Shown here: positions 6,613 through 15,041 of the stretch, piece by piece | Numbering within the stretch: the stretch's first letter is position 1 | How the letters are laid out: each line of letters starts with the position of its first letter | Assembly: GCF_051713825.1 (NCBI RefSeq) | Contig: NZ_JBIOQR010000001.1 | Location: 930,001 to 994,000 of the forward strand | Length of the DNA: 64,000 nt | DNA from: Enterococcus_K sp051713825 | Lineage (GTDB): Bacteria > Bacillota > Bacilli > Lactobacillales > Enterococcaceae | Reading direction: 5' to 3' | Position numbers and translations under genes: made by a program | The notes under the pieces: model-generated | Seen by the model: the letters and a program-made list of their open reading frames with translations, nothing else | What the model was told of the DNA's origin: nothing | Database searches by the model: none

Positions 6613-8289
6613 TTAGTTATCTGGGGTCATGATCATTGGTAAAATCATTGGATGACGTTCTGTTTTTTCAAACAAGAAAGGTTGTAAAGCACCTGTCATC
6701 GCATCTCGAAGTTTAGCTTCTGTACAGTCTGGCGCATTTAAGACTTCGCGTAAGGCGTGGAATAAAATTCGTTGCCCCTCACTAATCATCTCGCCAGATT
6801 CACGCATGTAGACAAATCCTCGTGATAAAATATCTGGTCCAGCTAAAACTTCTTTTTTCGCAATATCGACGGTTGCAACAGCAAGCACCAATCCTTCCTC
6901 AGAAAGGATTCGACGATCGCGTAAGACAACATTTCCAATATCACCAACACCATTTCCGTCAACGTACACATCTCCAGCATTAAAATGTCCGGCTACATGA
7001 GCATTGTCGGCAGTGAGTGCTAACACATCACCGTTTTCCAAAATAAAGCAGTTCTCAGCTGGAACGCCTGTATCTTGTGCTAAGGATGTATGAATTTTAA
7101 GCATTCGGAATTCACCATGGACAGGCATAAAGTATTTTGGCTTCATTAAACGAAGCATTAATTTTTGTTCCTCTTGCCCACCGTGTCCAGAAGTATGGAT
7201 GTTATTGATCTTTCCATGTATCACTTCAGCGCCGGCTTCAGATAATAAGTTAATTAAATGATTGACGCTAGTTGTGTTTCCTGGAATAGGAGAACTTGAG
7301 AAAATCACTGTGTCGTCTGGTTGAATTTGAATTTGACGATGGGTTCCATTGGCAATTCGGCTAAGAGCGGCCATGGGTTCCCCTTGAGAACCAGTACAAA
7401 GAATCATCGTTTCATTGGCTGGCAATCGATTAATCTCATGTGCGTCAACAAAGGTTCCATCCGGTACGTTAATGTAACCTAACCGTTGACCGTTGACAAT
7501 CGCATTTTCCATACTACGCCCAAAGACAGCAATTTTTCGTCCGGTTGCTACAGCCGCATCGGCCGCTTGTTGGAGGCGGAAGATGTTTGAAGCAAAACTG
7601 GCGAAAATGACACGACCATCGATTTTTTCGAAAATTCGTTGAATCGATGCACCAATTGTTTTTTCTGATTTAGTGAATGTTGGAATCTCCGCATTTGTAC
7701 TATCTGATAGTAAACAAAGAACGCCTTCTTCACCAATACGGGCCATCTTGTGTAGGTTAGCGGGTTCTCCAACTGGCGTAAAGTCGAACTTAAAATCTCC
7801 AGTTGCGACGATATTTCCAGAAGGGGTTTTAACAACCACACCTAATGCATCAGGAATACTATGAGTCGTGCGGAAGAAACTAATGGTTGTTTTGCGGAAA
7901 CGAATAATCGTTTCTTCATTAATCTCATGCATCTCAGCATCTCTTAGTAGGCCATGCTCATCTAATTTGTTTGTAATCAGAGCAAGTGCTAAAGGACCTG
8001 CATAAATAGGAATATTCGCTTGACGCAGTAAATAGGGAACGCCACCGATATGGTCTTCGTGCCCGTGAGTGATGACCAACGCTTTGACCTTTTGAATGTT
8101 TTGGATGATATAGCTATAGTCTGGAATAACATAGTCAATCCCTAAAAGATCATCTTCAGGAAATTTAATTCCCGCATCAATCAAGATAATCTCATCTTGG
8201 AATTGTACCCCATATGTGTTTTTTCCAATCTCACCCAAACCACCAATTGCAAAGACGCCTGTTTCATTATTTTTAATAAAAGGCTTCAT
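6613..8289 (-). CDS. rnjA: Ribonuclease J1
   Basis: A 558-residue RNase J, the 5'-to-3' exo- and endoribonuclease of Firmicutes that degrades and matures mRNA and rRNA. The metallo-beta-lactamase zinc site HGHEDHIGG (about residues 75-83) and the later metal ligands typical of beta-CASP enzymes are present (TTHSIPDALG, ATGDFKFD, and HTSGHGGQEEQ with PVHGEFRML at about 365-395). Length fits RNase J1 (555 residues in Bacillus). Pairing with rpoY directly upstream matches the B. subtilis rnjA-rpoY neighbourhood and supports J1 rather than J2. The ATG lies 1 bp after the rpoY stop, and its GGAG site is inside the rpoY end, so translation is probably coupled. Confidence 0.96.
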   Translation of the reverse strand: MKPFIKNNETGVFAIGGLGEIGKNTYGVQFQDEIILIDAGIKFPEDDLLGIDYVIPDYSYIIQNIQKVKALVITHGHEDHIGGVPYLLRQANIPIYAGPLALALITNKLDEHGLLRDAEMHEINEETIIRFRKTTISFFRTTHSIPDALGVVVKTPSGNIVATGDFKFDFTPVGEPANLHKMARIGEEGVLCLLSDSTNAEIPTFTKSEKTIGASIQRIFEKIDGRVIFASFASNIFRLQQAADAAVATGRKIAVFGRSMENAIVNGQRLGYINVPDGTFVDAHEINRLPANETMILCTGSQGEPMAALSRIANGTHRQIQIQPDDTVIFSSSPIPGNTTSVNHLINLLSEAGAEVIHGKINNIHTSGHGGQEEQKLMLRLMKPKYFMPVHGEFRMLKIHTSLAQDTGVPAENCFILENGDVLALTADNAHVAGHFNAGDVYVDGNGVGDIGNVVLRDRRILSEEGLVLAVATVDIAKKEVLAGPDILSRGFVYMRESGEMISEGQRILFHALREVLNAPDCTEAKLRDAMTGALQPFLFEKTERHPMILPMIMTPDN

Positions 8290-8290
8290 C

Positions 8291-8503
8291 CTAAAACTCC
8301 GTTAATGTGAATTCAGCATTTTCTTTTTCATACTCAAGATGATTTCCGTCTAGAGTTTGTACGAATTCAATGTTGTACGGGGTATTGTCTTCGACTAATT
8401 GGCGAGCAATCACTTCTGTGTCTGCTTCAATGTATAGAGAGTGTGTTTGTTCTCTCTTTGGGTTACGCTCTTTTGTTTCTTGGTAATAAACTTTGTAAAT
8501 CAT
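8291..8503 (-). CDS. rpoY: RNA polymerase epsilon subunit RpoY
   Basis: A 70-residue acidic protein of the RpoY/YkzG (DUF1447) family, beginning MIYKVYYQETKERNPKREQT, the characteristic start of this RNA polymerase accessory subunit found in Firmicutes. It binds core RNA polymerase and, by its fold, resembles the phage protein Gp2. GGAGACG precedes the ATG. It is first in a two-gene operon with RNase J1 and separated from it by one base. Confidence 0.95.
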   Translation of the reverse strand: MIYKVYYQETKERNPKREQTHSLYIEADTEVIARQLVEDNTPYNIEFVQTLDGNHLEYEKENAEFTLTEF

Positions 8504-8617
8504 ATAGTTCGTCTCCTTTATCTATCTTCTGCTTTTTGCAGTAATCTAACTAGTTGACCTTCTTTTGCACAGCAAAAAACGGGGGGCATAGCCGCCACCT
8601 AAAGTTTACTCTGTATG

Positions 8618-8650
8618 CTTCTTCTGATACATTTTTGTAATCAAAAGAAG
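8618..8650 (-). promoter_or_regulatory. Stem-loop in the long rpoY-rnjA leader
   Basis: The 475-bp region between rpoY and the divergent ABC exporter holds no gene I can support. About 115-147 bp upstream of the rpoY ATG, an 11-bp stem (8618-8628 with 8640-8650, one G-U pair) closes a loop that can pair further. No T tract follows on either strand, so it is not an obvious terminator. A G/C-rich stretch (8580-8600) lies between it and rpoY. Confidence 0.35.
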
Positions 8651-8978
8651 AGAAAGCCTCGACATTGCTTTCTGCTAATCGTAATACTTTTCACCGGACA
8701 TTTTGTATGCAAGATACAACAATTATAGATATTTTATCATAGAATAATTGATAAGTATAGAAACTAGCGTGAGGGATTTAGAAGAATTTAATGAAATTGA
8801 ATAAAAAATGGAAAAGTAAACGTTATTTTTTTCATAATTAAATAAGAATGTTGTGAAAATCGAAAAGAAAACGGTCTTTTTTTCAGAAAAATGACTTTTT
8901 TTCAAAAATGGGTGTTTTATTAAAAAAATTGGTGTGCTATATTGGAAGTAATCGATAAAAAAGAGGGGAGCTGATTAA

Positions 8979-10709
8979 TTGAAATTAATGTGGCATTACA
9001 CGATGCGATATAAGAAATTGCTATTTCTTGATTTTATCTGTGTGTTCGGTTTTATTTTAATTGAATTAGGGTTGCCAACAATTTTGGCAAAAATGATCGA
9101 TTTAGGCATAGGCAAAAATGACTTTGACTATGTGAAGCAACAAGGGATTCTGATGATTGTGATTACTGCAATTGGAATTATTATGAATATTTTGTTAGGC
9201 TTTTTTTCTGCGCGGATTACAACAAATATAGTGGCAGATATCCGCGATGACTTATTTGAAAAGGTTCAAACGTATTCTCACACGGAGTATGAAACGATTG
9301 GTGTTTCCTCGTTGATTACAAGAACGACCAATGATGCGTATCAAATCATGTTATTTATGCAAAATATCTTGCGGACTGGTTTTATGACGCCAATGATGTT
9401 TTTCGTAAGTTTGTACATGGTTATGCGAACAAGTGTCAGTCTGGGCTGGTATGTGTTAGGAGCGTTACCGCTATTACTTTTAGCAGTTGTGGCGATTGCG
9501 CGTGTTTCAGAGCCTTTATCAAACAAACAACAAAAGAATCTTGATAGTATCAATAGTATTCTTCGCGAAAACCTTTCAGGATTGCGTGTGATTCGCGCCT
9601 TTGTTAATGAAAAGTTTGAAGAAGAACGATTTGAAAAAGTGAATGAAGATTACACGGATAGCTCAAAACGTTTATTCCGTTTGATGGCTGTAGCGCAGCC
9701 AGGCTTTTTCTTCCTATTCAATATTGTGATGGTCTTAATTATTTGGAGTGGCTCATTACAGATTGAAGCAGGTAGCCTACAAGTGGGAGATTTGATTGCG
9801 TTTATTGAATACATCTTCCATGCGTTATTCTCGTTTATGTTATTTGCAAGTATCTTTATGATGTACCCACGTGCCGCTGTTTCTGCTCGCCGGATTCAAG
9901 AAGCTTTGGATGCAAAACCATCGATTGTTGAAGATGAGACGGGGATTACAGAAACAGATACGAAAGGGTATATTGAGTTCAAAAACGTGACCTTTGCTTA
10001 CCCTGGACATTCAGAAAGTCCGGTCATTCGTAACGTCAGTTTTACGGCAGGCCCAGGTGAAACGGTTGCCTTTATAGGGAGCACCGGAAGCGGTAAATCA
10101 ACATTGATTCAATTGATTCCGCGTTTTTACGACGTCAGTGACGGAGAAATTCTGATAGATGGTGAAAACGTTCAGAATTATAAGCTGAGTGCTTTGCGTC
10201 AAAAAATTGGCTTCATTCCTCAAAAAGCCTTGCTATTTACTGGAACGATTGCTGAAAACTTACGTTATGGAAAAAAAGATGCAACCAAAGAGGAAATGGA
10301 ACGTGCTGCAGATATTGCGCAAGCAGCAGAGTTTATTTCGCAAAAACCAGATGGCTATGACGAACACCTTTCAGAAGGTGGGGCAAACTTTTCTGGTGGG
10401 CAAAAGCAGCGATTAGCGATTGCTCGAGCGATCATTCGTGAGCCAGAAATATATATTTTTGATGATAGTTTTTCTGCTTTGGATTATCGAACGGATGCGA
10501 ATTTACGTGCTCGTTTGAAAAAAGAAACAACTGAATCAACTGTTTTGATTGTTGCCCAACGTGTGGGAACAATTATGCATGCGGACAAAATCATCGTTCT
10601 TAATGAAGGTGATGTGGTCGGTATGGGAACGCATAAAGAATTACTTGAGAATTGCCCAATCTATTATGATATTGCGGCGTCTCAATTGTCAGAGGAGGAA
10701 TTGTCATGA
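8979..10709 (+). CDS. Heterodimeric ABC exporter, subunit with degenerate ATPase motifs
   Basis: A 576-residue half-transporter: six transmembrane helices (about residues 15-310) followed by an ATPase domain. Walker A is GSTGSGKST and the signature FSGGQKQR is canonical. Walker B reads IFDDSFSALD, with Asp instead of the catalytic Glu, and the switch-loop position is Gln (VAQRVGT) instead of His. This is the pattern of the non-catalytic partner in heterodimeric exporters such as TM287/288, BmrCD and EfrCD. The TTG start at 8979 fits the AGAGGGGAG site; an ATG lies three codons later. The stop overlaps the next gene by 4 bp. It likely exports drugs or lipids across the membrane; the substrate is unknown. 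Confidence 0.93.
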   Translation: MKLMWHYTMRYKKLLFLDFICVFGFILIELGLPTILAKMIDLGIGKNDFDYVKQQGILMIVITAIGIIMNILLGFFSARITTNIVADIRDDLFEKVQTYSHTEYETIGVSSLITRTTNDAYQIMLFMQNILRTGFMTPMMFFVSLYMVMRTSVSLGWYVLGALPLLLLAVVAIARVSEPLSNKQQKNLDSINSILRENLSGLRVIRAFVNEKFEEERFEKVNEDYTDSSKRLFRLMAVAQPGFFFLFNIVMVLIIWSGSLQIEAGSLQVGDLIAFIEYIFHALFSFMLFASIFMMYPRAAVSARRIQEALDAKPSIVEDETGITETDTKGYIEFKNVTFAYPGHSESPVIRNVSFTAGPGETVAFIGSTGSGKSTLIQLIPRFYDVSDGEILIDGENVQNYKLSALRQKIGFIPQKALLFTGTIAENLRYGKKDATKEEMERAADIAQAAEFISQKPDGYDEHLSEGGANFSGGQKQRLAIARAIIREPEIYIFDDSFSALDYRTDANLRARLKKETTESTVLIVAQRVGTIMHADKIIVLNEGDVVGMGTHKELLENCPIYYDIAASQLSEEELS

Positions 10710-12472
10710 AAAACACATTCTCTTCGCTAAAGCGTCTAGGCCAATATATTAAACCATATAGAGTTTCTTTTATTTTAGTGATTCTATTTACCGTTTTAAC
10801 GGTGGCATTTAATGCTGCTATGCCGTATGTTACGGGATTACCGACAACAGAAATTGCTAAAAATATCGCGAACAAAGAAGCCGTCAACTTTGATTATATT
10901 ATCATGTGTTTGGTTTGGATTACGATTGTTGGGGTTGGCTACTCAGTGGCTCAGCTGCTATCGGGTGTTTTGATGGCCAATGTGGTACAACATGCGATGA
11001 AAGATTTGCGTCGAGATATCGAAGAAAAAATCAATCGTTTGCCTGTTTCTTACTTTGATAAAAACCAACAAGGGAACATTTTATCACGCGTAACCAACGA
11101 CGTGGATGCGGTCAGCGGCGCGATGCAACAGGCCTTTATCGGAATCGTCAATGCTATTTTAGGAATCGTTATGGCAGTTGCGATGATGTTTTATATCCAT
11201 TCATTAATGGCTGTGATTTCATTAATTATGATTCCATTGTCGATTTATATTTCGAAAAAAATTGTCCAAGCTTCTCAAAAATATTTCCAAGGCATGCAAA
11301 ATTCTTTGGGTGATTTGAATGGGTATGTGCAAGAAAATATGACAGGATTCAGTGTATTAAAGGTTTATGGTCGTGAAAAAGAAACATTAGAAGGTTTTAA
11401 AGACGTGAACCATAAGTTGAGATATTTTGGCTTCAGATCAGCCTTTATCTCTGGATTAATGATGCCACTTGTTCAACTGACAGCGTATGCGACTTATATT
11501 GGAATGGCTGTCATGGGAAGTTTTTATGTGATTTCAGGTGTTATTGTTGTGGGGCAGTTACAAGCGTTTATCCAGTATATTTGGCAAATTAGTCAACCAA
11601 TGGGAAATATCACTCAACTTTCTTCTGTTTTGCAAAGTGCTTCAGCTGCGACAACACGGGTTTTCGAAATCCTTGATGAACCAGAAGAAGTTCAAAATGA
11701 AGTCAATGTTCCGATTCCTGAAACGTTAGAGGGACATGTTAAATTTGACCATGTTTCTTTTGCCTATGATCCAAAAAAACCGTTGATTCAAGATTTGAAT
11801 TTTGAAGTTAAAGCGGGTCAAACGGTAGCGATTGTGGGGCCAACTGGTGCTGGGAAAACGACTCTAATCAATCTTTTGATGCGTTTTTATGACGTTAATG
11901 AAGGGGCAATTCGAGTCGACGGCATTGATACCAAAAAAATGGACCGAAGTGAGGTTCGTTCAATCTTTGGGATGGTTTTACAGGATGCTTGGTTATACGA
12001 AGGAACGATTGCTGATAATATCCGTTTTGGTCATTTAAAAGCAACAGATTATGAAGTGGTTGATGCGGCAAAAACAGCCAATGTGGATCATTTCATTCGG
12101 ACGATGCCAGATGGATATGAGATGGAAATTAACTCTGAGGGAGACAATATTTCCTTAGGGCAAAAACAACTCTTAACAATCGCCCGTGCGGTAATCTCAG
12201 ATCCGAAAATTCTTATTCTGGATGAAGCGACGAGTTCTGTTGATACGCGTCTTGAAGCGTTAATTCAAAAAGCGATGGACCGAGTGATGAAGGGACGTAC
12301 AAGCTTTGTTATTGCCCATCGTCTATCAACTATTCGCGATGCAGACTTGATTCTTGTGATGAATCAAGGAGAAATTATTGAAAAAGGAACGCACGAAAGC
12401 TTGTTAGCTGAAGGTGGTTTCTATGAAAAACTGTACAACAGCCAATTCGCCGAAGATGGTGATTACGAATAA
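10706..12472 (+). CDS. Heterodimeric ABC exporter, catalytic-motif subunit
   Basis: A 588-residue half-transporter, partner of the preceding gene, with which it overlaps by 4 bp (ATGA). Six transmembrane helices (about residues 20-320) precede an ATPase domain with Walker A GPTGAGKTT, Walker B LILDEATSSVD and switch histidine VIAHRLST, all consensus. The signature is ISLGQKQL instead of LSGGQ. Its intact Walker motifs therefore pair with the canonical signature of the partner to form the one competent site, while the degenerate signature faces the partner's altered Walker B. This complementarity strongly supports an obligate heterodimer. A terminator follows at 12522. Confidence 0.94.
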   Translation: MKNTFSSLKRLGQYIKPYRVSFILVILFTVLTVAFNAAMPYVTGLPTTEIAKNIANKEAVNFDYIIMCLVWITIVGVGYSVAQLLSGVLMANVVQHAMKDLRRDIEEKINRLPVSYFDKNQQGNILSRVTNDVDAVSGAMQQAFIGIVNAILGIVMAVAMMFYIHSLMAVISLIMIPLSIYISKKIVQASQKYFQGMQNSLGDLNGYVQENMTGFSVLKVYGREKETLEGFKDVNHKLRYFGFRSAFISGLMMPLVQLTAYATYIGMAVMGSFYVISGVIVVGQLQAFIQYIWQISQPMGNITQLSSVLQSASAATTRVFEILDEPEEVQNEVNVPIPETLEGHVKFDHVSFAYDPKKPLIQDLNFEVKAGQTVAIVGPTGAGKTTLINLLMRFYDVNEGAIRVDGIDTKKMDRSEVRSIFGMVLQDAWLYEGTIADNIRFGHLKATDYEVVDAAKTANVDHFIRTMPDGYEMEINSEGDNISLGQKQLLTIARAVISDPKILILDEATSSVDTRLEALIQKAMDRVMKGRTSFVIAHRLSTIRDADLILVMNQGEIIEKGTHESLLAEGGFYEKLYNSQFAEDGDYE

Positions 12473-12521
12473 CCGCTATTCGTAAAGGAAGTTAGACAAG
12501 TTAGTCAAACCGATAAAACAT

Positions 12522-12562
12522 AAAATCGAAGTGGGTGTCTTTAGGCCTTGCTTCGATTTTTT
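12522..12562 (+). terminator. Terminator of the ABC exporter operon
   Basis: A 10-bp perfect stem (12522-12531 with 12551-12560) followed by TT, with further pairing possible inside the loop. Confidence 0.75.
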
Positions 12563-12640
12563 GGTATACTTACATGTGTGGAAGGTAATTCAGGTAGGGA
12601 CAACTGACGCTGTTTAGGGCAGGCTGAAAATGGAAGGGAG

Positions 12641-12915
12641 TTATTCGCATCTATCCCAACCTTTGATAGACGGTGGTTATAGAAGCAACTCCTACAAAAT
12701 AAGTTAAAATTCTCAAAAAATTGAAGAGACATTTTTAGATAATTTCCTCTTATTTTTACGAAGTTATTCGCATCTATCCCAACCTTTGATAGACGGTGGT
12801 TATAGAAGCAACTCCTACAAAATAAGTTAAAATTCTCAAAAAATTGAAGAGATATTTTTAGATAATTTCCTCTTATTTTTACGGAGCTATTCGCATCTAT
12901 CCCAACCTTTAATAG
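12641..12915. repeat. Direct repeat, 123-bp unit, two copies plus a partial third
   Basis: Units 12641-12763 and 12764-12886 are almost identical (I see two differences), and a third partial copy (12887 to about 12915) runs into the ribosome binding site of the carbonic-anhydrase-like gene. Each unit starts TATTCGCATCTATCCCAACC and contains AT-rich tracts. The period is 41 codons, so the minus strand stays open through all copies; I treat that frame as a by-product. The repeats form the untranslated region of the downstream gene. Confidence 0.95.
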
Positions 12916-12927
12916 AAAGGACACAAA

Positions 12928-13419
12928 ATGATGAGACGATTTATTGCAGCAAGTGCAGATGTTTATGGGGATGTACAACTAGGAGAAGATTCAACGGTTT
13001 GGTTTCAGGCAGTTTTAAGAGGCGACGCAGAGAAAATTGTGGTAGGCGCGCGAACCAATATTCAAGATGGAACCATTGTTCATGTCGATCATGGCGCGCC
13101 AACGATTATCGGAAATGACGTAACTGTTGGGCATCAATGTATGATTCATGGTTGTCAGATTCAAGATGGTGCCTTGATTGGCATGGGGACAACCATCTTA
13201 AATCGAGCAGTAATTGGTGAGAACTCATTGATTGGTGCGGGTTCTTTAGTGACAGAAGGTAAAGTGATTCCGCCCAATGTCTTGGCATTTGGTCGACCTG
13301 CCAAGGTGATTCGTCCCTTAACGCAAGAGGAAATTCAAAAGAACAAAGAGAATATCCGTCATTATGTCGAAAAGGGTCAACAGTTTCAAGAAGGAAAGTA
13401 TCGTAGAGTTAGGGAATAG
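12928..13419 (+). CDS. Gamma-carbonic-anhydrase-like hexapeptide-repeat protein
   Basis: A 163-residue left-handed beta-helix protein of the YrdA/PaaY/CaiE group. Repeated hexapeptide turns run from about residue 10 to 135. The metal-ligand histidines of gamma-type carbonic anhydrases are in place (IVHVDHG with VGHQCMIHG). The C-terminal 30 residues form a charged helix. Many such proteins bind zinc, but only some have carbonic anhydrase activity, so the enzyme function is unproven. AAAGGA precedes the ATG at 12928; a second ATG follows directly. The leader consists of the 123-bp repeats, so its expression could depend on repeat number. Confidence 0.85.
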   Translation: MMRRFIAASADVYGDVQLGEDSTVWFQAVLRGDAEKIVVGARTNIQDGTIVHVDHGAPTIIGNDVTVGHQCMIHGCQIQDGALIGMGTTILNRAVIGENSLIGAGSLVTEGKVIPPNVLAFGRPAKVIRPLTQEEIQKNKENIRHYVEKGQQFQEGKYRRVRE

Positions 13420-13526
13420 ATGAGTGAATTTTTTATCAAAATTTTCATAACCTATCATAGGTGACTCGGCGAAAAATATTGAGTTGTTTCTGTATCCACT
13501 TTAACAAAGGACATATGTTTTGGCAC

Positions 13527-13573
13527 AAAAAAATAACCCAGATACAAATCAGGTTGATTAGCATCTGGGTTAT
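13527..13573 (-). terminator. Terminator of clpP
   Basis: On the minus strand, an 11-bp stem (13563-13573 with 13533-13543) is followed by a T-rich run. It lies about 30 bp past the clpP stop. Confidence 0.85.
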
Positions 13574-13600
13574 CTCGGTTTAGTGCTTAACACGTATTTT

Positions 13601-14194
13601 TTAGCTTAATGATGCACTGTTTTCCATTACTTGGTCGATTAAGCCGTATTCTTTGGCTTGTTCTGCAGTCATGAAGTTATCGCGATCTGTATCTTTTTCG
13701 ATGACTTCTAATGGTTGACCTGTGCGTTCTGATAAGATTTTATTTAAGCGGTCACGTGTTTGTAAGATGTGACGAGCAGCAATTTCAATCTCAGTTGCTT
13801 GGCCTTGAGCGCCTCCTAGTGGTTGGTGAATCATGATTTCAGCATTTGGTAAAGCAAAACGTTTGCCTTTTGTTCCTGCTGTTAACAAGAAACTTCCCAT
13901 TGAAGCAGCCATTCCCATAACGATAGTTTGAACATCTGCTTTGACAAAGTTCATTGTGTCATAGATAGCCATACCAGCCGTTACGCTTCCGCCAGGTGAG
14001 TTGATATATAAATAGATGTCTTTCTCAGAATCTTGTGCATCTAAGAAAAGCAATTGAGCGATGATTGAGTTCGCTAAATCGTCTGTTACTTGTCCGCTTA
14101 ACATGATGATGCGGTCTTTTAGTAAACGAGAGTAAATGTCATACGCGCGCTCTCCTCGAGATGATTGTTCGATAACTGTAGGGATTAAATTCAT
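13601..14194 (-). CDS. clpP: ATP-dependent Clp protease proteolytic subunit
   Basis: A 197-residue ClpP, the barrel-forming serine peptidase that works with ClpX, ClpC or ClpE ATPases to degrade damaged and regulatory proteins. The nucleophile Ser lies in GMAASMGSFLL (about residue 97), the His in MIHQPLGG (about 122) and the Asp near 170. Length matches the family (about 195). AAGGAGG precedes the ATG. A perfect CtsR operator overlaps its promoter, so it belongs to the heat-shock regulon. Confidence 0.98.
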   Translation of the reverse strand: MNLIPTVIEQSSRGERAYDIYSRLLKDRIIMLSGQVTDDLANSIIAQLLFLDAQDSEKDIYLYINSPGGSVTAGMAIYDTMNFVKADVQTIVMGMAASMGSFLLTAGTKGKRFALPNAEIMIHQPLGGAQGQATEIEIAARHILQTRDRLNKILSERTGQPLEVIEKDTDRDNFMTAEQAKEYGLIDQVMENSASLS

Positions 14195-14248
14195 AAAATA
14201 GTTCCTCCTTAAATTCTTTCAGGAATAGTTTACCATAGTTTTTTACTA

Positions 14249-14288
14249 TCTAAAAAGTAGTATACACATAAGGTCAAAAAAGGTCAAA
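14249..14288 (-). promoter_or_regulatory. clpP promoter with CtsR operator
   Basis: GGTCAAAAAAGGTCAAA (14272-14288, plus strand) is an exact match to the CtsR heptad repeat RGTCAAA-NAN-RGTCAAA. On the minus strand the same bases supply a -35 TTGACC, followed after 17 bp by a -10 TATACT. CtsR bound here would block RNA polymerase and release it on heat stress. CtsR itself is not encoded in this window. Confidence 0.9.
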
Positions 14289-14372
14289 TAGAAAGTTTTC
14301 ATTCAATCTACTACTCATGGAAAAGGGAAATGTGGTACTATATGAAATGAGAGAAAAATCGGGGGGAATCCT

Positions 14373-14882
14373 ATGTTAAGTGTTGCTTTGGCAGGTCTAG
14401 TGGGTGTCTTAGTTGGGGCGGGAATTGTTAGCTTCGCTTTTTATCTACAACTGAGATATCAAGAGAAAAAAGAATTACGTCGCCGAAATCTAGAAAATCG
14501 GGTTCGAGAGATTGAGGTTTTAAATGAGCTAAATAAAAAAGTGAATGAAATTTTACAAAAAAGAAATGTTTTGCTCGAAAAATATGTCAGTTTTGATGCT
14601 TTTGATGATTGTTATATAACAATAGATGATTTTGTTTATTTACAAACGTATACCTCACAAAATAATTTTTATTTACCAAATTATATTCTTGAACAGTTTT
14701 TCAAGAATATTTCTCACCGAAAAGTTGTTCTTTCGCCTGAAGAAACGGTTAAGATTGGCGGGTATACCTATAAAGGTGGACGTGTGATTCTGGAAAATTT
14801 CTCTGAGGAGTTAATTGAAATGATTGAAGAGAAAAAGATTCAAATTAAACAACTGACCAATGATGCGGTGAATTTCATTTAA
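14373..14882 (+). CDS. Hypothetical membrane-anchored coiled-coil protein
   Basis: A 169-residue protein with one N-terminal membrane helix (about residues 3-26, rich in Ala, Gly, Val), then a charged coiled-coil-like helix (about 28-65) and a mixed soluble C-terminal part. The N-terminus most likely acts as an uncleaved anchor leaving the rest in the cytoplasm, since RR/KK residues follow the helix. GGGGGAA precedes the ATG. It stands alone between clpP (divergent) and a terminator. I do not recognise the family. Confidence 0.75.
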   Translation: MLSVALAGLVGVLVGAGIVSFAFYLQLRYQEKKELRRRNLENRVREIEVLNELNKKVNEILQKRNVLLEKYVSFDAFDDCYITIDDFVYLQTYTSQNNFYLPNYILEQFFKNISHRKVVLSPEETVKIGGYTYKGGRVILENFSEELIEMIEEKKIQIKQLTNDAVNFI

Positions 14883-14921
14883 AAGGTTTGAAGATAACTA
14901 CGTGTGGAATTTACGAGAATC

Positions 14922-14978
14922 AATAAAAAGAGTGAAACGAAAATAATTATGCTTTCGTTTGACTCTTTTCGTTTTTTA
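14922..14978 (+). terminator. Terminator after the coiled-coil membrane protein gene
   Basis: Arms around 14924-14943 and 14952-14969 pair (AAAAGAGT..AACGAAA with TTTCGTT..ACTCTTTT), followed by a T-rich stretch. Confidence 0.8.
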
Positions 14979-15041
14979 GCGGAAAATCTGCTCATTTTTT
15001 CTAGTCAGTGTTACAATAGAAGAGTTGGGAGTGAAGAGTAG

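Noticed and set aside
12641..12915. CRISPR array
   Set aside because: The repeats are tandem, 123 bp long, without spacers and without cas genes.
12541..12978. Minus-strand frame of 145 codons with 41-residue repeats across the 123-bp units
   Set aside because: It stays open only because the repeat length is a multiple of three; its ATG lies inside the carbonic-anhydrase-like gene and no ribosome binding site precedes it.
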